This document shows positions 53,118 to 63,719 of a stretch of DNA of 64,000 nt, one piece after another; the stretch's first letter is position 1; every line of letters starts with the position of its first letter. The stretch comes from Blattamonas nauphoetae. Its lineage: Eukaryota; Preaxostyla; Oxymonadida. Below the pieces are notes generated by a model. That model was not told the origin of the DNA, searched no databases, and saw only the letters and a program-made list of their open reading frames with translations. Made by a program: the position numbers and the translations under genes. The stretch covers positions 282,184-346,183 of the forward strand of contig JARBJD010000046.1 of the NCBI GenBank assembly GCA_033064195.1, given 5' to 3'.

Positions 53118-54692
53118 GGGAGGTGAGTGGAGGACGAGCGAGGCAAGCAGAGGTGAGAGGAGGACGAGGGAGGCAAGCAGAGGTGAGAGGAGGACGAGGG
53201 AGGCAAGCAGAGGTGAGTGGAGGACGAGGGAGGCAAGCAGAGGAGAGTGGAGGACGAGGGAGGCAAGCAGAGGTGAGTGGAGGACGAGGGAGGCAAGCAG
53301 AGGTGAGTGGAAGACGAGGGAGGCAAGCAGAGGTGAGAGGAGGACGAGGGAGGCAAGCAGAGGAGAGTGGAGGACGAGGAAGGCAAGCAGAGGCAAGCAG
53401 AGGTGAGTGGAGGACTAGGGAGGCAAGCAGAGGTGAGAGGAGGACGAGGAAGGCAAGCAGAGGTGAGTGGAGGACGAGGGAGGCAAGCAGAGAAGAGAGG
53501 AGGACGAGGGAGGCGAGCAGAGGTGAGAGGAGGACGAGGAAGGCAAGCAGAGGCAAGCAGAGGTGAGTGGAGGACGAGGGAGGCAAGCAGAGGTGAGAGG
53601 AGGACGAGGGAGGCGAGCAGAGGTGAGAGGAGGACGAGGGAGGCAAGCAGAGGAGAGTGGAGGACGAGGAAGGCAAGCAGAGGCAAGCAGAGGTGAGTGG
53701 AGGACTAGGGAGGCAAGCAGAGGTGAGAGGAGGACGAGGAAGGCAAGCAGAGGTGAGTGGAGGACGAGGGAGGCAAGCAGAAGAGAGGAGGACGAGGGAG
53801 GCGAGCGGTGAGGGAGGACGAGGAAGGCAAGCAGAGGCAAGCAGAGGTGAGTGGAGGACGAGGGAGGCAAGCAGAGGTGAGAGGAGGACGAGGGAGGCGA
53901 GCAGAGGTGAGAGGAGGACGAGGGAGGCAAGCAGACGTGAGTGGAGAACAGGAAGGCAAGCAGAGAGGCAAGCAGAGGTGAGAGGAGGACGAGGGAGGCA
54001 AGCTGAGGAGAGTGGAGGACGAGGGAGGCAAGCAGAGGTGATTGGAGGACGAGGAGAGGCAAGCAGAGAGGCAAGCAGAGGTGAGAGGAGGACGAGGGGA
54101 GGCAAGCTGAGGGAGGTGGAGGACGAGGAGGCAAGCAGAGGTGATTGGAGGACGAGGAAGGCAAGCAGAGGCAAGAGGGTGAGAGGAGGACAGGGAGGCA
54201 AGCAGAGGTGAGAGGAGGACGGGGAGGCGAGCAGAGGTGAGAGAGGACAGGGAGGCAAGCAGAGGGTGAGGAGGACGAGAAGGCAAGCAGAGGCAAGCAG
54301 AGGTGGGGAGGACGAGGGAGGCAAGCTGAGGAGAGTGGAGGACGAGGGAGGCAAGCAGAGGTGATTGGAGGACGAGGAAGGCAAGCAGAAGCAGAGGTGA
54401 GTGGAGGCGGGGAGGCAAGCTGAGAGAGAGGACAAGGAGGCAAGCGAGGTGAGTGGAGGACGAGGGAGGCAAGCAGAGTGAGAGAGGAGGACCAGGGAGG
54501 CAAGCAGAGGTGAGTGGAGGACGAGGAGGCAAGCAGAAGCAAGCAGAGGTGAGTGGAGGACGAGGGAGGCAAGCTGAGAGACAAGGGAGGCAAGCAGAGG
54601 TGGAGTGGAGGACGAGGGAGGCAAGCAGAGGTGAGAGGAGGACAGGGAGGCAAGCTGAGGTGAGTGGAAGACGAGGGAGGCAAGCAGAGGTG
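53118..54692 (+). repeat. 30-bp minisatellite, roughly 50 copies
   Basis: The unit is 30 bases, GAGGTGAGTGGAGGACGAGG followed by GAGGCAAGCA, with many single-base variants and, after ~53780, frequent indels. Because 30 is a multiple of three and the unit has no stop in most readings, long open frames appear on both strands (decapeptides such as GGRGRQAEVS or LVLHSPLLAS). I do not regard these as genes. Homogeneity falls from left to right. Confidence 0.92.
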
Positions 54693-55045
54693 ATGGAGGG
54701 TGAGCTACGAGGGGAGGACTCGGTGGTTGAGGAGGGAAGGAGGGCTGTGTGCATGGTTGATGAGGGAGGAGGAGCTGTGTGTTTGGTTGAGGAGGGAGGA
54801 GGGAGCTGTGCATGGTTGAAGAGGGAGGAGCTGTGTGCATGGTTGAGGAGGAGGAGGGAGCTGTGCATGGTTGAGGGAGGGAGGAGGAGCTGTGTGTTGG
54901 TTGAGGAGGGGAGGAGGAGCTGTGTGCATGGTTGAGGAGGAGGGAGGGGAGCTGTGTGCATGGTTGAGGAGGGAAGGAGGGAGCTGTGTATGGTTGAGGA
55001 GGGAGGAGGAGCTGTGTGTATGGTTGAGGAGGAGGAGGGAGCTGT
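54693..55045 (+). repeat. Second purine-rich minisatellite (GGTTGAGGAGGGAGGAGCTG-type unit)
   Basis: Imperfect repeats of about 27-33 bases containing GGTTGAGGAGGGAGGAG then CTGTGTGCAT, directly abutting the 30-bp array. G-runs on one strand could form G-quadruplexes. Confidence 0.85.
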
Positions 55046-55193
55046 GGGAGGCAACCTACAAGAGAAGAAATGACAAGAGGAATAAATGATGCTTGATATT
55101 GTTGAAAAGTTTGATAAAATGAAAAGTAATCAAGTTAAGAAAGGAAAGGTACTGAAAACTAAGAGTTTCGGTGTTGTCCTCACGCATTCCAAG

Positions 55194-55282
55194 TCCTGCT
55201 GTGAACCTAGTACCGGACACAGGGCCATAAAAGGTACTAGGCTAGCCCTGTTCGGCCAAAAGGCCTGGCAGGATAAGCCAGG
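55194..55282 (+). ncRNA. Compact sequence with H-type pseudoknot potential, possible structured RNA
   Basis: CCTAGTACC (55206-55214) pairs with GGTACTAGG (55233-55241). Inside that loop ACAGGGC (55219-55225) pairs with GCCCTGT (55245-55251), which gives an H-type pseudoknot of 9 and 7 bp. A GGCC-AAAA-GGCC hairpin (55254-55265) follows. CCTGGC/GCCAGG (55264-55282) or, alternatively, TCCTGC (55194) with GCAGGA (55268) closes the fold. The GC content is higher than the AT-rich surroundings. It is not a hammerhead, and an HDV-type P3 is missing. Transcription is not shown; a random or repeat-derived origin is possible. Confidence 0.35.
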
Positions 55283-55309
55283 TATGGAATGAGTGAGGTG
55301 GTAGTTATT

Positions 55310-55696
55310 TTAGAATGATGAAAAAGGTGAGGTGAAAAATGAATCAGAATGAAAAAGAATAGGAGAGCTTGGAGGAGAAATAAGAATGGGAGAATTAGGA
55401 GAATCGTAATGGAAAGGAACAGTAGGAGTTGAAGGAATAACAGAAGAATGATTAGAGGAGTTTGTCACTGAATCCAAATATGAAAAACGAAAAGATGTCT
55501 TCTCACCCAACTCTGCACTCAATCCGCGCTCCTCCTCTCTTTCCACCTCTTCCTTCTCAAAAATCTTCCTCACCCTGTTGTCTCTGCCCCTCTTCTGAGA
55601 ATAGGAAAGAAGAAATGAAAATGATGAGAAATCAATAATAACAGGTGCTCCGGTGAGCGAAGTGCCATCGCGTAAAATCCCAAATAATCCTTCATC
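55310..55696 (-). CDS. Short two-exon coding piece, unidentified
   Basis: The minus strand gives DEGLFGILRDGTSLTGAP, a GT-AG join (intron about 55598-55642), then KRGRDNRVRKIFEKEEVERE and GEKTSFRFSYLDSVTNSS, ending in a Ser/Pro-rich tail. The join keeps the frame. An acceptor-like CTAG marks the upstream edge near 55697; no first exon with a clear Met was found. It may be a gene end or the 3' part of the decayed element next to it. Confidence 0.35.
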   Translation of the reverse strand, partial: DEGLFGILRDGTSLTGAPVIIDFSSFSFLLSYSQKRGRDNRVRKIFEKEEVEREEERGLSAELGEKTSFRFSYLDSVTNSSNHSSVIPSTPTVPFHYDSPNSPILISPPSSPILFHSDSFFTSPFSSF

Positions 55697-55739
55697 CTAG
55701 TAATGGTGACCCTAAAATAACTATGGTCTTCTGGAAAGA

Positions 55740-56544
55740 CCTCATGTCTAAAAATAGAGAGAATAATGATTTAAGAAAAATGGCAGACTTGTGAAAAGAA
55801 TGGAAAGTATTCCTTTCGGATGAATTAAGAGAGCCAGTTTGGCTGTCAAAGAAATTGAAAAGGTCATCCGAGGAGCGGATGGGTGTTGTGAGGTGAGTGG
55901 AAACTAAATTTGTAAGAACTCCGAACTCGGAGTCGCAACAATTCTTGCCGTGTTGCTCGGCGAAGAAGAGTAACACACCCTCTTCTCTGAAAAGAGGGTT
56001 TAAGGAAGACAAAAGAAACCAAGGACGAACTGGTTCCGAAAATGTGGACCAGTGTCCGAAAATACAGTGACATGTGATTTGGAATGATATGAAGGAAGTG
56101 CAAATAAATCGGAAAGACATTCTTGAACGAAACGGTGGTCGTGCGAAAGCACTGGTGAAATAAAGTTGTGATGTGTTTTGAAATAACAGAATTTTGTGAA
56201 GTGAAACACGTAATGCACAAATGAGAAACTGAAACTTGTGAATAGAAATCATGACCTATTTGGGTGTTTGAGATTGGCAAGTGCCAATTTTCTTTAAAAT
56301 CCATCACGATAACTAAAGAGTTATCGTCGATGGATGAAGTGGAAGTATTGTAAAACTTTCTTTGTGTTTCTGCTATTTTTTTGTGTTGTTCAATTGTTTT
56401 TAATTCATTTTCTTCTTTTTGTGTGAGTTTTTTGTTTTGTGATTTTAATGTTTCTTGTTTTTTGCAGATATTTCCCTCGCTCACAAATCGAGCAAAGGTC
56501 TGTTCTTTTTTTGGTTTTTGTAGAATTTTTTTGTTTTGTTGCAA
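55740..56544 (-). pseudogene. Frameshifted transposase-like gene
   Basis: Minus-strand pieces in three frames read in order: a Lys-rich N-terminal helix; LVIVMDFKENWHLPISNTQ; FYSQVSVSHL; HVTVFSDTGPHFRNQFVL; then FFAEQHGKNCCDSEFGVL. The acidic blocks 'DFKEN', 'SDTGPHFR' and 'E.HGK..CD..FG' resemble a widespread class of large transposase-like proteins in eukaryotes that carry 'SD....QF' and 'HGK.P.D' motifs. Each block is in a different frame, so the gene is broken. The exact family is uncertain. Confidence 0.4.
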
Positions 56545-56658
56545 AATGAAGAATATGACATGTTTGTTTTCCCCTGTTCAACGAGTTTGCGGTGTAAATC
56601 CTTCTTCGTTGATTCGAGAAGCCAGTTTCAGAATTTTTGTTTTGAGTTGGGACACTAT

Positions 56659-57039
56659 CAGTGGGTTAACGACCAAACGCAAACCACAATTTGTGTTGGA
56701 TTGATCTCATTGTGACATGAAAAAGATTTGTTTGTTTAATTTTCAGAAACTTGTACTAGGAATGAAGACAGAGACGATGATGAGTGAAGACAACGGATAC
56801 TGTCCTTTCCAGTGATCACCCCTTTTCAATTTATGTCTTCAGGGTTGTACGAAAGTGGTGGCAGAATCACCAATTTACTGGGACGAATATACAACCAAAA
56901 ACATTTAAGGATTACGTAATTGTCTTCTTCGATATACAGAGCTCTCTTAACAATTGTTTTTTTTTATTTTCCGGAACCATGAAAGATCAATCCATTCTAA
57001 TTTCGAAATTGTGGTTTGCGTTTGGTCGTTAACCCACTG
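56659..57039. mobile_element. 381-bp MITE-like element with 34-bp terminal inverted repeats
   Basis: CAGTGGGTTAACGACCAAAC...CAATTT at 56659-56692 is the reverse complement of 57006-57039, over at least 34 bases. Both ends are flanked by AT, a possible 2-bp target duplication. The CAGTGGG terminus is typical of Tc1/mariner-type ends. The interior has no transposase. It sits just outside the frameshifted transposase-like gene. Confidence 0.75.
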
Positions 57040-57261
57040 ATTGGTTGAAGGTGTATTCGGAATGGAAGCGAATGATGCTTGTGAAGGAGTGAGGAGGAAA
57101 GTGATGTCCTCTTCGTTGATTGAATCAAGGATTGATGGTTCTATGAGATTAGGAAAAGAGAGAAATAAGAGAAAAGAGAGTTGGACTGTTTTTTTTCTCC
57201 TTTCGTGACTGTCTGGCTTGATTTTCGCAGCTTGGCGATGTGTTTTCGTGAATTGCTTTCA

Positions 57262-57930
57262 TTAATTCAGTATCTTCTTGTATGTTGATTTTCTATGAAA
57301 AAAAAGTGAAAAAAATGAGCGGTAACCTGTTTTGACGCTGGTCGACGTCGAGTGGGATTTCGAGGTCTCCCACCGATTCTGTCGAATCGGGAGCGGGCAT
57401 AATTGTATGCCCCCTCCTCGACGTCGAACCCGGCAGCCTGGGTCTCGCCAAGTGACAACACTTGGGAGACACACTGCATTAGTTTCACCTTATCGTCTTT
57501 ATTTCTCATTTCACGATGTAAATGAGACAAAGACGAACAAAGTGAAGTGAATTTATCTAAAGAGAGAAAGATTGAGAGAAAAGAGAGACAAACTATTGTA
57601 ATAAGCCAGAACTATCTCCTTGATTGGTATGAGTTCATGACGACTATCCAGAGCTTTGATGAGAGGTGCTGCTGGATAGTCGCTATATTGTTTGACGAGA
57701 AGGTCGTAAATCTCCTTCCCGTGCGTGCTGATAGTCGATTTTGGTTTCGTGGTATAAGTTTCCATGATTAAGAGAAGATATGATGGGGTTGAAAATGGAT
57801 GAGTTTTGCAAGAATGTATATTGGGGGACGAAAGGATTACTGAGAAATCTGCCTTCCATGGCCCACAAGTCTGTGTCATCACCTGGAAAGACATTCAACC
57901 AACCTGATTCGCTCCTCACATCACTCAACT
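57262..57930 (-). CDS. Unidentified multi-exon gene
   Basis: Coding text on the minus strand: DDTDLWAMEGRFL (near 57860), then KEIYDLLVKQYSDYPAAPLI and HELIPIKEIVLAYYN, intron 57557-57593, then NKFTSLCSSLSHLHREMRNK, DDKVKLMQCVSQVLSLGETQ and AAGFDVEEGAYNYARSRFDR. The join at 57557-57593 is clean and in phase; the others are uncertain. The product looks helical and folded, not low-complexity. No family was recognised. A 32-bp minisatellite begins right upstream of its apparent 5' end. Confidence 0.45.
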
Positions 57931-58039
57931 TGTTGACATTTCACCTCTCCTTCCCACACTCATCAGCAAATGACCTGATTTTTCCCCTCTCGCCCTCCAT
58001 TCGACCTGATTATACCCTCACTCTCCCTCCACCCATCGC

Positions 58040-59365
58040 AAATTCACCTCCTTCCTCCCTCCACCCATCACAAATTCACTTCCTTCCGCCCTCCACTCAT
58101 CACAAATTGACCTCCTTCCGCCCTCCACTTATCACAAATTCACCTCCTTCCGCCCTCCACCCATCGCAAATTGACCTCTTTCCGCCCTCCACCCATCGCA
58201 AATTGACCTCCTTCCGCCCTCCACCCATCGCAAATTGACCTCTTTCCGCCCTCCACCCATCGCAAATTGACCTCTTTCCGCCCTCCACCCATCGCAAATT
58301 GACCTCCTTCCGCCCTCCACCCATCGCAAATTGACCTCTTTCCGCCCTCCACCCATCGCAAATTGACCTCTTTCCTCCCTCCACCCATCGCAAATTGACC
58401 TCTTTCCTCCCTCCACTCATCACAAATTGACCTCCTTCCGCCCTCCACCCATCGCAAATTGACCTCTTTCCGCCCTCCACTCATCACAAATTCACCTCCT
58501 TCCGCCTTCCACCCATCGCAAATTGACCTCTTTCCGCCCTCCACCCATCGCAAATTGACCTCCTTCCGCCCTCCACCCATCGCAAATTGACCTCCTTCCG
58601 CCCTCCACCCATCGCAAATTGACCTCTTTCCGCCCTCCACCCATCGCAAATTCACCTCTTTCCGCCTCCACCCATCACAAATTCACCTCCTTCCGCCCAC
58701 CCATCGCAAATTGACCTCCTTCCGCCCTCCACCCATCGCAAATTGACCTCTTTCCGCCCTCCACCCATCGCAAATTGACCTCTTTCCGCCCTCCACCCAT
58801 CACAAATTCACCTCCTTCCGCCCTCCACCCATCGCAAATTGACCTCCTTCCGCCCTCCACCCATCGCAAATTGACCTCTTTCCGCCCTCCACCCATCGCA
58901 AATTGACCTCTTTCCGCCCTCCACTCATCACAAATTCACCTCCTTCCGCCTTCCAGACCTCTTTCCGCCCTCCACCCATCGCAAATTGACCTCCTTCCGC
59001 CCTCCACCCATCGCAAATTGACCTCCTTCCGCCCTCCACCCATCGCAAATTGACCTCCTTCCGCCCTCCACCCATCGCAAATTGACCTCTTCCGCCCTCC
59101 ACCTAATGCGTTGACCTCTTTCCGCCCTCCACTCATCACAAATTCACCTCCTTCCGCCTTCCACCCATCGCAAATTGACCTCTTTCCGCCCTCCACCCAT
59201 CGCAAATTGACCTCCTTCCGCCTACCCATCGCAAATTGACCTCCTTCCGCCCTCCACCCATCGCAAATTGACCTCTTCCTCCCTCCACTCATCGCAAATT
59301 GACCTCTTTCCGCCCTCCACTCATCACAAATTCACCTCCTTCCGCCTTCCACCCATCCCATTCCT
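58040..59365 (+). repeat. 32-bp minisatellite, about 40 copies
   Basis: The unit is 32 bases, TTGACCTCTTTCCGCCCTCC then ACCCATCGCAAA, with two common variants (CTCCTT/CTCTTT and CATCGC/CATCAC). As 32 is not a multiple of three, frames shift through the array, giving artefact proteins such as GGGRKEVNLRWVEGGKRS on the minus strand. A few copies are truncated near 58690, 58950 and 59100. Confidence 0.92.
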
Positions 59366-60487
59366 CCAAAACTCATCTCATCCGAGTTGAATTCAGTTCT
59401 GTCTCCGCTTCTACTGCTCCTCTACATCATCTCGTCATCTGGACACAAATCGGAGAATTCGCTGGCGTGGATGCAAGGATTCCTTTTCAACCTGTCAAAG
59501 CGATGAACTCGTTTGGTATCGTCCTGTTGGAGGGAGGCCGGTGAGGCGAATTGACATCAGTGCAGGCAGTGAATTTTCAGCATTTGAAGGAATACCAAGT
59601 GATGTGGGATCAAAGAACGAAACAACCCACAGCCTCAAATCCAGCCAGCAGCAATTCAATCTTGTCCACACTTGCCGCTGTTTTGTGGATAACATTGACA
59701 CATGGACATGTTTGTCTTGCCAAACTATCTTCAGAAGCAGGGAAGACGTCACTGTCCAAAACTCCATCGTCTTTCCCTCATTATCATTCCAACGAATTGA
59801 TATGAACTCCAAATGTCTTGTTGTCGATAACACCGCTTCCATAGTCTCTTCATTCTCTCCACCTTTGGAATCGTCTCCTTTCTCCCTCTCTTCCCCACCC
59901 ACGGAACTGAAGTCACGAAGTCTGAAATGGGTTTCGAAAACGACATGGGGATGATTAACGAATGCGACTTTGCAAATCACGAGCTGAAGAAACTTGTGAT
60001 CACTGGGAAGACCCGTGCACACTGCTTCGTTGGCGAGCAACAATTTGTCGAGTCTGACAAGGATTCAGACAGTCACTCTCAACGGAATTCACTCTCGCTG
60101 TGACATAGGGTTTTGTCGATGTTTAATTTCTATTCACTAAATTTGGGATGCTTCTGCATCCTCATTCATCGTCATCCAACTCGTTCTAATTGACACCATG
60201 ACGCTATTATCGTCCTTGCCATCATTTTTCGTCTCTCTCTCTCATATCTCCTGCCCCCTCTCTCATCAACTTCGATGGCGAAGCACACTTACCATGTTCA
60301 TGATCCGACTTCCCAGCTCCAACAAGTCCTCTCAACTGTCTTCCCACAGTGTGAATGTCATTATAACAGCACAGAGTCGTTTTTGTTCCGTCTGAATCAG
60401 TTTCTCTTCACCGTACATGACTTTCCGGCCATTCTTTTCCTTTCATATTTTCGTCGATTTCTCTTCAATTCTTGCTTTTCTGAATGT
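59366..60487. other. Decayed coding region, no supported gene
   Basis: The plus strand shows pieces such as RVEFSSVSASTAPLHHLVIW, FVDNIDTWTCLSCQTIF and MINECDFANHELKKLVIT in different frames, ending at a TGA near 60103. A further frame from 60275 reads HTYHVHDPTSQLQQVLSTV. They may be remains of one surface-type gene, but frames do not join and no family is certain. Confidence 0.3.
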
Positions 60488-61145
60488 TCATCTCGAAATA
60501 ATGAAAAGATGGAAAAAATATCGGACAAGAGATTGTCTTGGATAAAACGAAAAGTTGTTAGGGTTAGAACACCAACAGTGGTGAAATTGGCGAGAGGTAT
60601 TCACCAAGCAATGTAAACGTGATTGTTGAGTGTGTTTCGTCTGATATAATGGATCTTGGGAGACGAATTGAAGTGAAAAGCCTGACTGAGTCACAGTGAC
60701 AGAAACGGCGTGGTGAGGCTTGGGGTGGGTGAGGATAAACAGGAGTGGTGTTTGGTCAACAAAGAAGTATGGAGTTCGCTTGATTAGAACCTCTCCTTTG
60801 ATTACACACCACCAGTCTGTGGTGGAGGCAAGTTGGAAGCGAGGGTCGGATGTGGTGCGAGTAGAGTGGATTTGAATGAGTAGGTGGAAATGCGGAAGAG
60901 TTCGAGGAGGGAAGGATAGTGTGATGAGGGATGATTGTTTGTTGGGTGAGTGTGCTCGTGTGACACAATCGCGAACACGAACGATGAAGGGCGAGAGGTG
61001 GCGCAGGTGCGGGGAGGTTGAAGAGGAGCGGTGAGGAGGGCTTGCTGTGAGAACTGGATGGATGAAGGGAAAAATAGTACAAACAAACAACAACGATAAA
61101 ACAGCGAGTGGAAAGAAAAATCAAAAAACTCCAAATTGTTCGCAC
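60488..61145 (-). other. Open frame of uncertain status
   Basis: A 201-residue minus-strand frame includes PRFQLASTTDWWCVIKGEVL, IKRTPYFFVDQTPLLFIL and SVTVTQSGFSLQFVSQDPLY. The double Trp followed by strands is faintly like the immunoglobulin-like end of Sec63/Brr2 domains. No helicase or DnaJ part is nearby. It could be a fragment, or not coding. Confidence 0.2.
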
Positions 61146-61289
61146 ACCTCTTCAAATTATTCCATGGCCCATAATCTGTGAAGACCGGTCTTCAGAAACC
61201 CACACAACAGCAAATTTGTCCGATTCGACGGCGCAGTCTCACCATCGAATTCTCAAGTTTCGTCACTTGTTTTGTTCAAATGTGCATCA

Positions 61290-62860
61290 TCAAGCAGAAT
61301 GAATGTTGATATCTACCTTAATTCCGCCAAGTCGCTTCTCATAAGTGCAATCAATGTTGTACCCACATTCGACGAGAGAAACAACAAAGAGTCGCCGGGA
61401 TGCTTCATTTGCACAAGAGGCGCTAAATACGTCCAATATCGGCTCAGGTTCGCTGGACATCTGCATTTCACCTAAAACACGCTCAAACGAGACAAGTGAC
61501 ACACCAGGCGGCTTGTACTTCGAGATCATCACTAAAGCCTGCGATGAATGCTCGTTCAGCAGCTGTGAACGGTTGAGTGTGATGAATTCTGTAATATTCT
61601 CAATTGCCTTCGCGCATTCGAACTCAACGTACAACTGTTTCCGCATTTGTCTTCTCACAACTTTTTCCTTCGCCACGTAAGTTCCTGGAAGCACACAATT
61701 ATAAGAAGAGCATCTGCTTGATATGTCGTCAGGAGCAGAGGCCAAGGCAGAGGAACAAGAATCGCGTTTAAGATGTGTGCGAACTGTTCATACGAAATGA
61801 GGTCCGGTGACGACTTGAGCAGAACAGGCAGCGCCGCCAAGGTGGAGAAGGCGATACAGAACAATGTTAGGTATTCGTCAGTTTCTGTGTGAGGAAGAAG
61901 CACTGCGGTTTCGCCACAGAATCGTTGAATCGTGTTTCCATCAGAGACTCAAACGCGTGACAGTGTTCCAAGTATCCCGATAAGCGTGCCGAATACTTCA
62001 TGATCCTGAATCATACGATGATGGTGCGGGTCCACCAGGTTCATCGACGCTTGAATGGTCGAGATCGTTTTGATAATCCCGAACACCTGTGTCAGCTCCC
62101 GACGATCAGTCATCGTCCCATTCACTGCCAGACCCAATGTGTTGTGCAGATTGTCTGAGAGTAATCCAAGAAAACGAGCAAAAGACAAACTGACGTTCCT
62201 CCACTGATAATCCAGGTCCACACATATATGTCACAAACTCCTTCATCAGATTCACTACAATTGAGTCGTGCAGAAGGTCATCCGTTCTTGGCCTGACATT
62301 CGAATTCTGCCAAGATGACGAACCAATGACAACAAACAATGTCCAGGATATTTACATCTAAATCGCTCATCACAGCACAGTCTTGGGCAGGCAGCGCATC
62401 AACTCCCCATCGTTGATCCTCTGCAGCAGTTGCGGGATGTTTGTTGGGTTGACAGGAATTTGAAGCATCTCCAGCTCGTACCACAGAACTCCCAATGACC
62501 AGATGTCGCTTTTCGAGTTGTATCTGAACTAACGAACAATGAATCAAAGCCAAGGATACACACAATTGGCCTGTCAGAGCTCAGGGCTCATGTAGAAAAG
62601 TGTGCCTGTTTTTGTGGTTGCCATTTTGAACGAGTGCCGTAGATTCTGCAACTCACCAGTCACCTAGACACACACCCACATTGAGAGAACCATCCATACC
62701 AAGTTTCGCCACTCCAGGGCTCGTCAAATCCACGATTTCTGATTTGATGTCGCGATGAAAACTTATCTGCTTGTGCAGTTCTCGTAATGTTAAAGAAATG
62801 TGTGATGATATCCAAAATTCGCTGAAGAGTGACGATATCAGAGACATACCGATTCAACGA
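61290..62860 (-). pseudogene. Broken protein kinase joined to helical (ARM/HEAT-like) repeats
   Basis: Minus-strand order: LRELHKQISFHRDIKSE (catalytic loop), SPGVAKLG, TKTGTLFYMSPEL (activation segment), then after a short gap YNSKSDIWSLGVLWYELEML. This is the C-lobe of a Ser/Thr kinase, NEK-like in the last block. After it come helical blocks: PRTDDLLHDSIVVNLMKEF, QWRNVSLSFARFLGLLSDN, YEQFAHILNAILVPLP and ENITEFITLNRSQLLNEH. The DFG motif is not found where expected (KLGMDGSLNV instead). Frame changes occur near 62215 and 61700, and stops fall between blocks. Some gaps could be short introns, but the missing DFG and the shift near 62215 favour a pseudogene. Confidence 0.5.
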
Positions 62861-63206
62861 GTATGTAGTTCTCTTTCCGGTGCTTCCTAATCAGCTGGCC
62901 CGCATCCCCGAGTTGCTAAACTCAATCACAACAAACACGCTCTCTTATTCCAACTGAGCACGTCGGAGAAGCGAATGTTTGCGTGGGAGCCATGGAGGAT
63001 GGATCTGCCCCTGAGATCTTTCTCTCAATTAACAACACGACTATTCACGATATCGCATTTTTCCATTACCATCTCGAAGTTTGATCGTCTTCAATCATCG
63101 CTGGCTGAATGTGTTTTTCTTATCAAGAATTGGACTTATCTGTTTTAGTTGTTCTCCTTCACGATAAATCCCAGACACTGGTTCGTCTCCGAATTCACAT
63201 CGCTGG
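62861..63206. other. Upstream part of the kinase fossil
   Basis: No convincing kinase N-lobe (Gly-rich loop, VAIK) could be read here on the minus strand. Short frames only. Confidence 0.3.
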
Positions 63207-63719
63207 ATGGAGCCTCGCGAACTCGGACATTTCAAGCAGCTGATTCTATTACCTTCATTCAAGTCTTCAACAGCCAGTTCTCCGATCAGACATTGTCTGG
63301 GGCGGTATTGTTTTAGCAATAGTGGAACGTTTCACGTCCTCCGTGTCTTCGACTCGCTTTTCGAAACAACAAGGCAGGGACGAAGGGAGGTGCATCTCAA
63401 CGCATTATTCCGACCACAGTTTCCACCGATGCATCTTTCGGAAGAACACAGCCGCTGAAAGAGGCGGCTCTCTTTCAATCAACCAAACCTGATTTTCTTT
63501 GAAGACACACATTTCGGTGAGAACAAGACTCTAGAGTATTTGGACAATGCGAAGGACTTCGCCTTTAATCTGAACTCACTCATCCAATCACCGCGAGCAA
63601 CAACGTCCACACAAAATGGATTTCGACTCGATTATCCTCCACTCCTTGTCGAACGTCCCAAGCGGCGCAGAATCCGAGCCAGCGACGACAAAACCTCATC
63701 TGTGAACAGCACCGAGTGA
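63207..63719 (+). pseudogene. Coding-like frame interrupted by an in-frame TGA
   Basis: One frame reads LGHFKQLILLPSFKSSTASS, FHVLRVFDSLFETTRQGRR and FPPMHLSEEHSR. It then meets TGA at 63456-63458 and resumes in the same frame with RRLSFNQPNLIFFEDTHFG, LEYLDNAKDFAFNLNSLI and VERPKRRRIRASDDK before TGA at 63717. Both parts look coding. Either a premature stop or a tiny unresolved intron separates them. No domain was recognised; the C-terminal basic run could be a nuclear signal. Confidence 0.35.

Noticed and set aside
53118..54692. CRISPR array
   Set aside because: Repeats are directly abutting with no unique spacers, and the genome is eukaryotic; it is a minisatellite.
52919..55054. Very long Leu/Ser/Pro-rich and Gly/Arg/Glu-rich open frames on both strands
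   Set aside because: They lie entirely in the 30-bp minisatellite, whose unit lacks stops in most readings. Composition simply follows the repeat.
55194..55282. Hammerhead or HDV-like ribozyme
   Set aside because: No CTGATGA/GAAA hammerhead core was found. The stem order lacks the P3 and nested P1.1 of HDV-type ribozymes. Kept only as a generic pseudoknot candidate.
57262..57530. GRIP domain in the unidentified gene
   Set aside because: The helix KVKLMQCVSQVLSL is suggestive, but the conserved Tyr and the second half of a GRIP domain are missing.
58100..59292. Minus-strand 'GGGRKEVNLRWVEG' repeat proteins
   Set aside because: Produced by the 32-bp tandem repeat; the frame cycles with every copy and no start or flanking domain exists.
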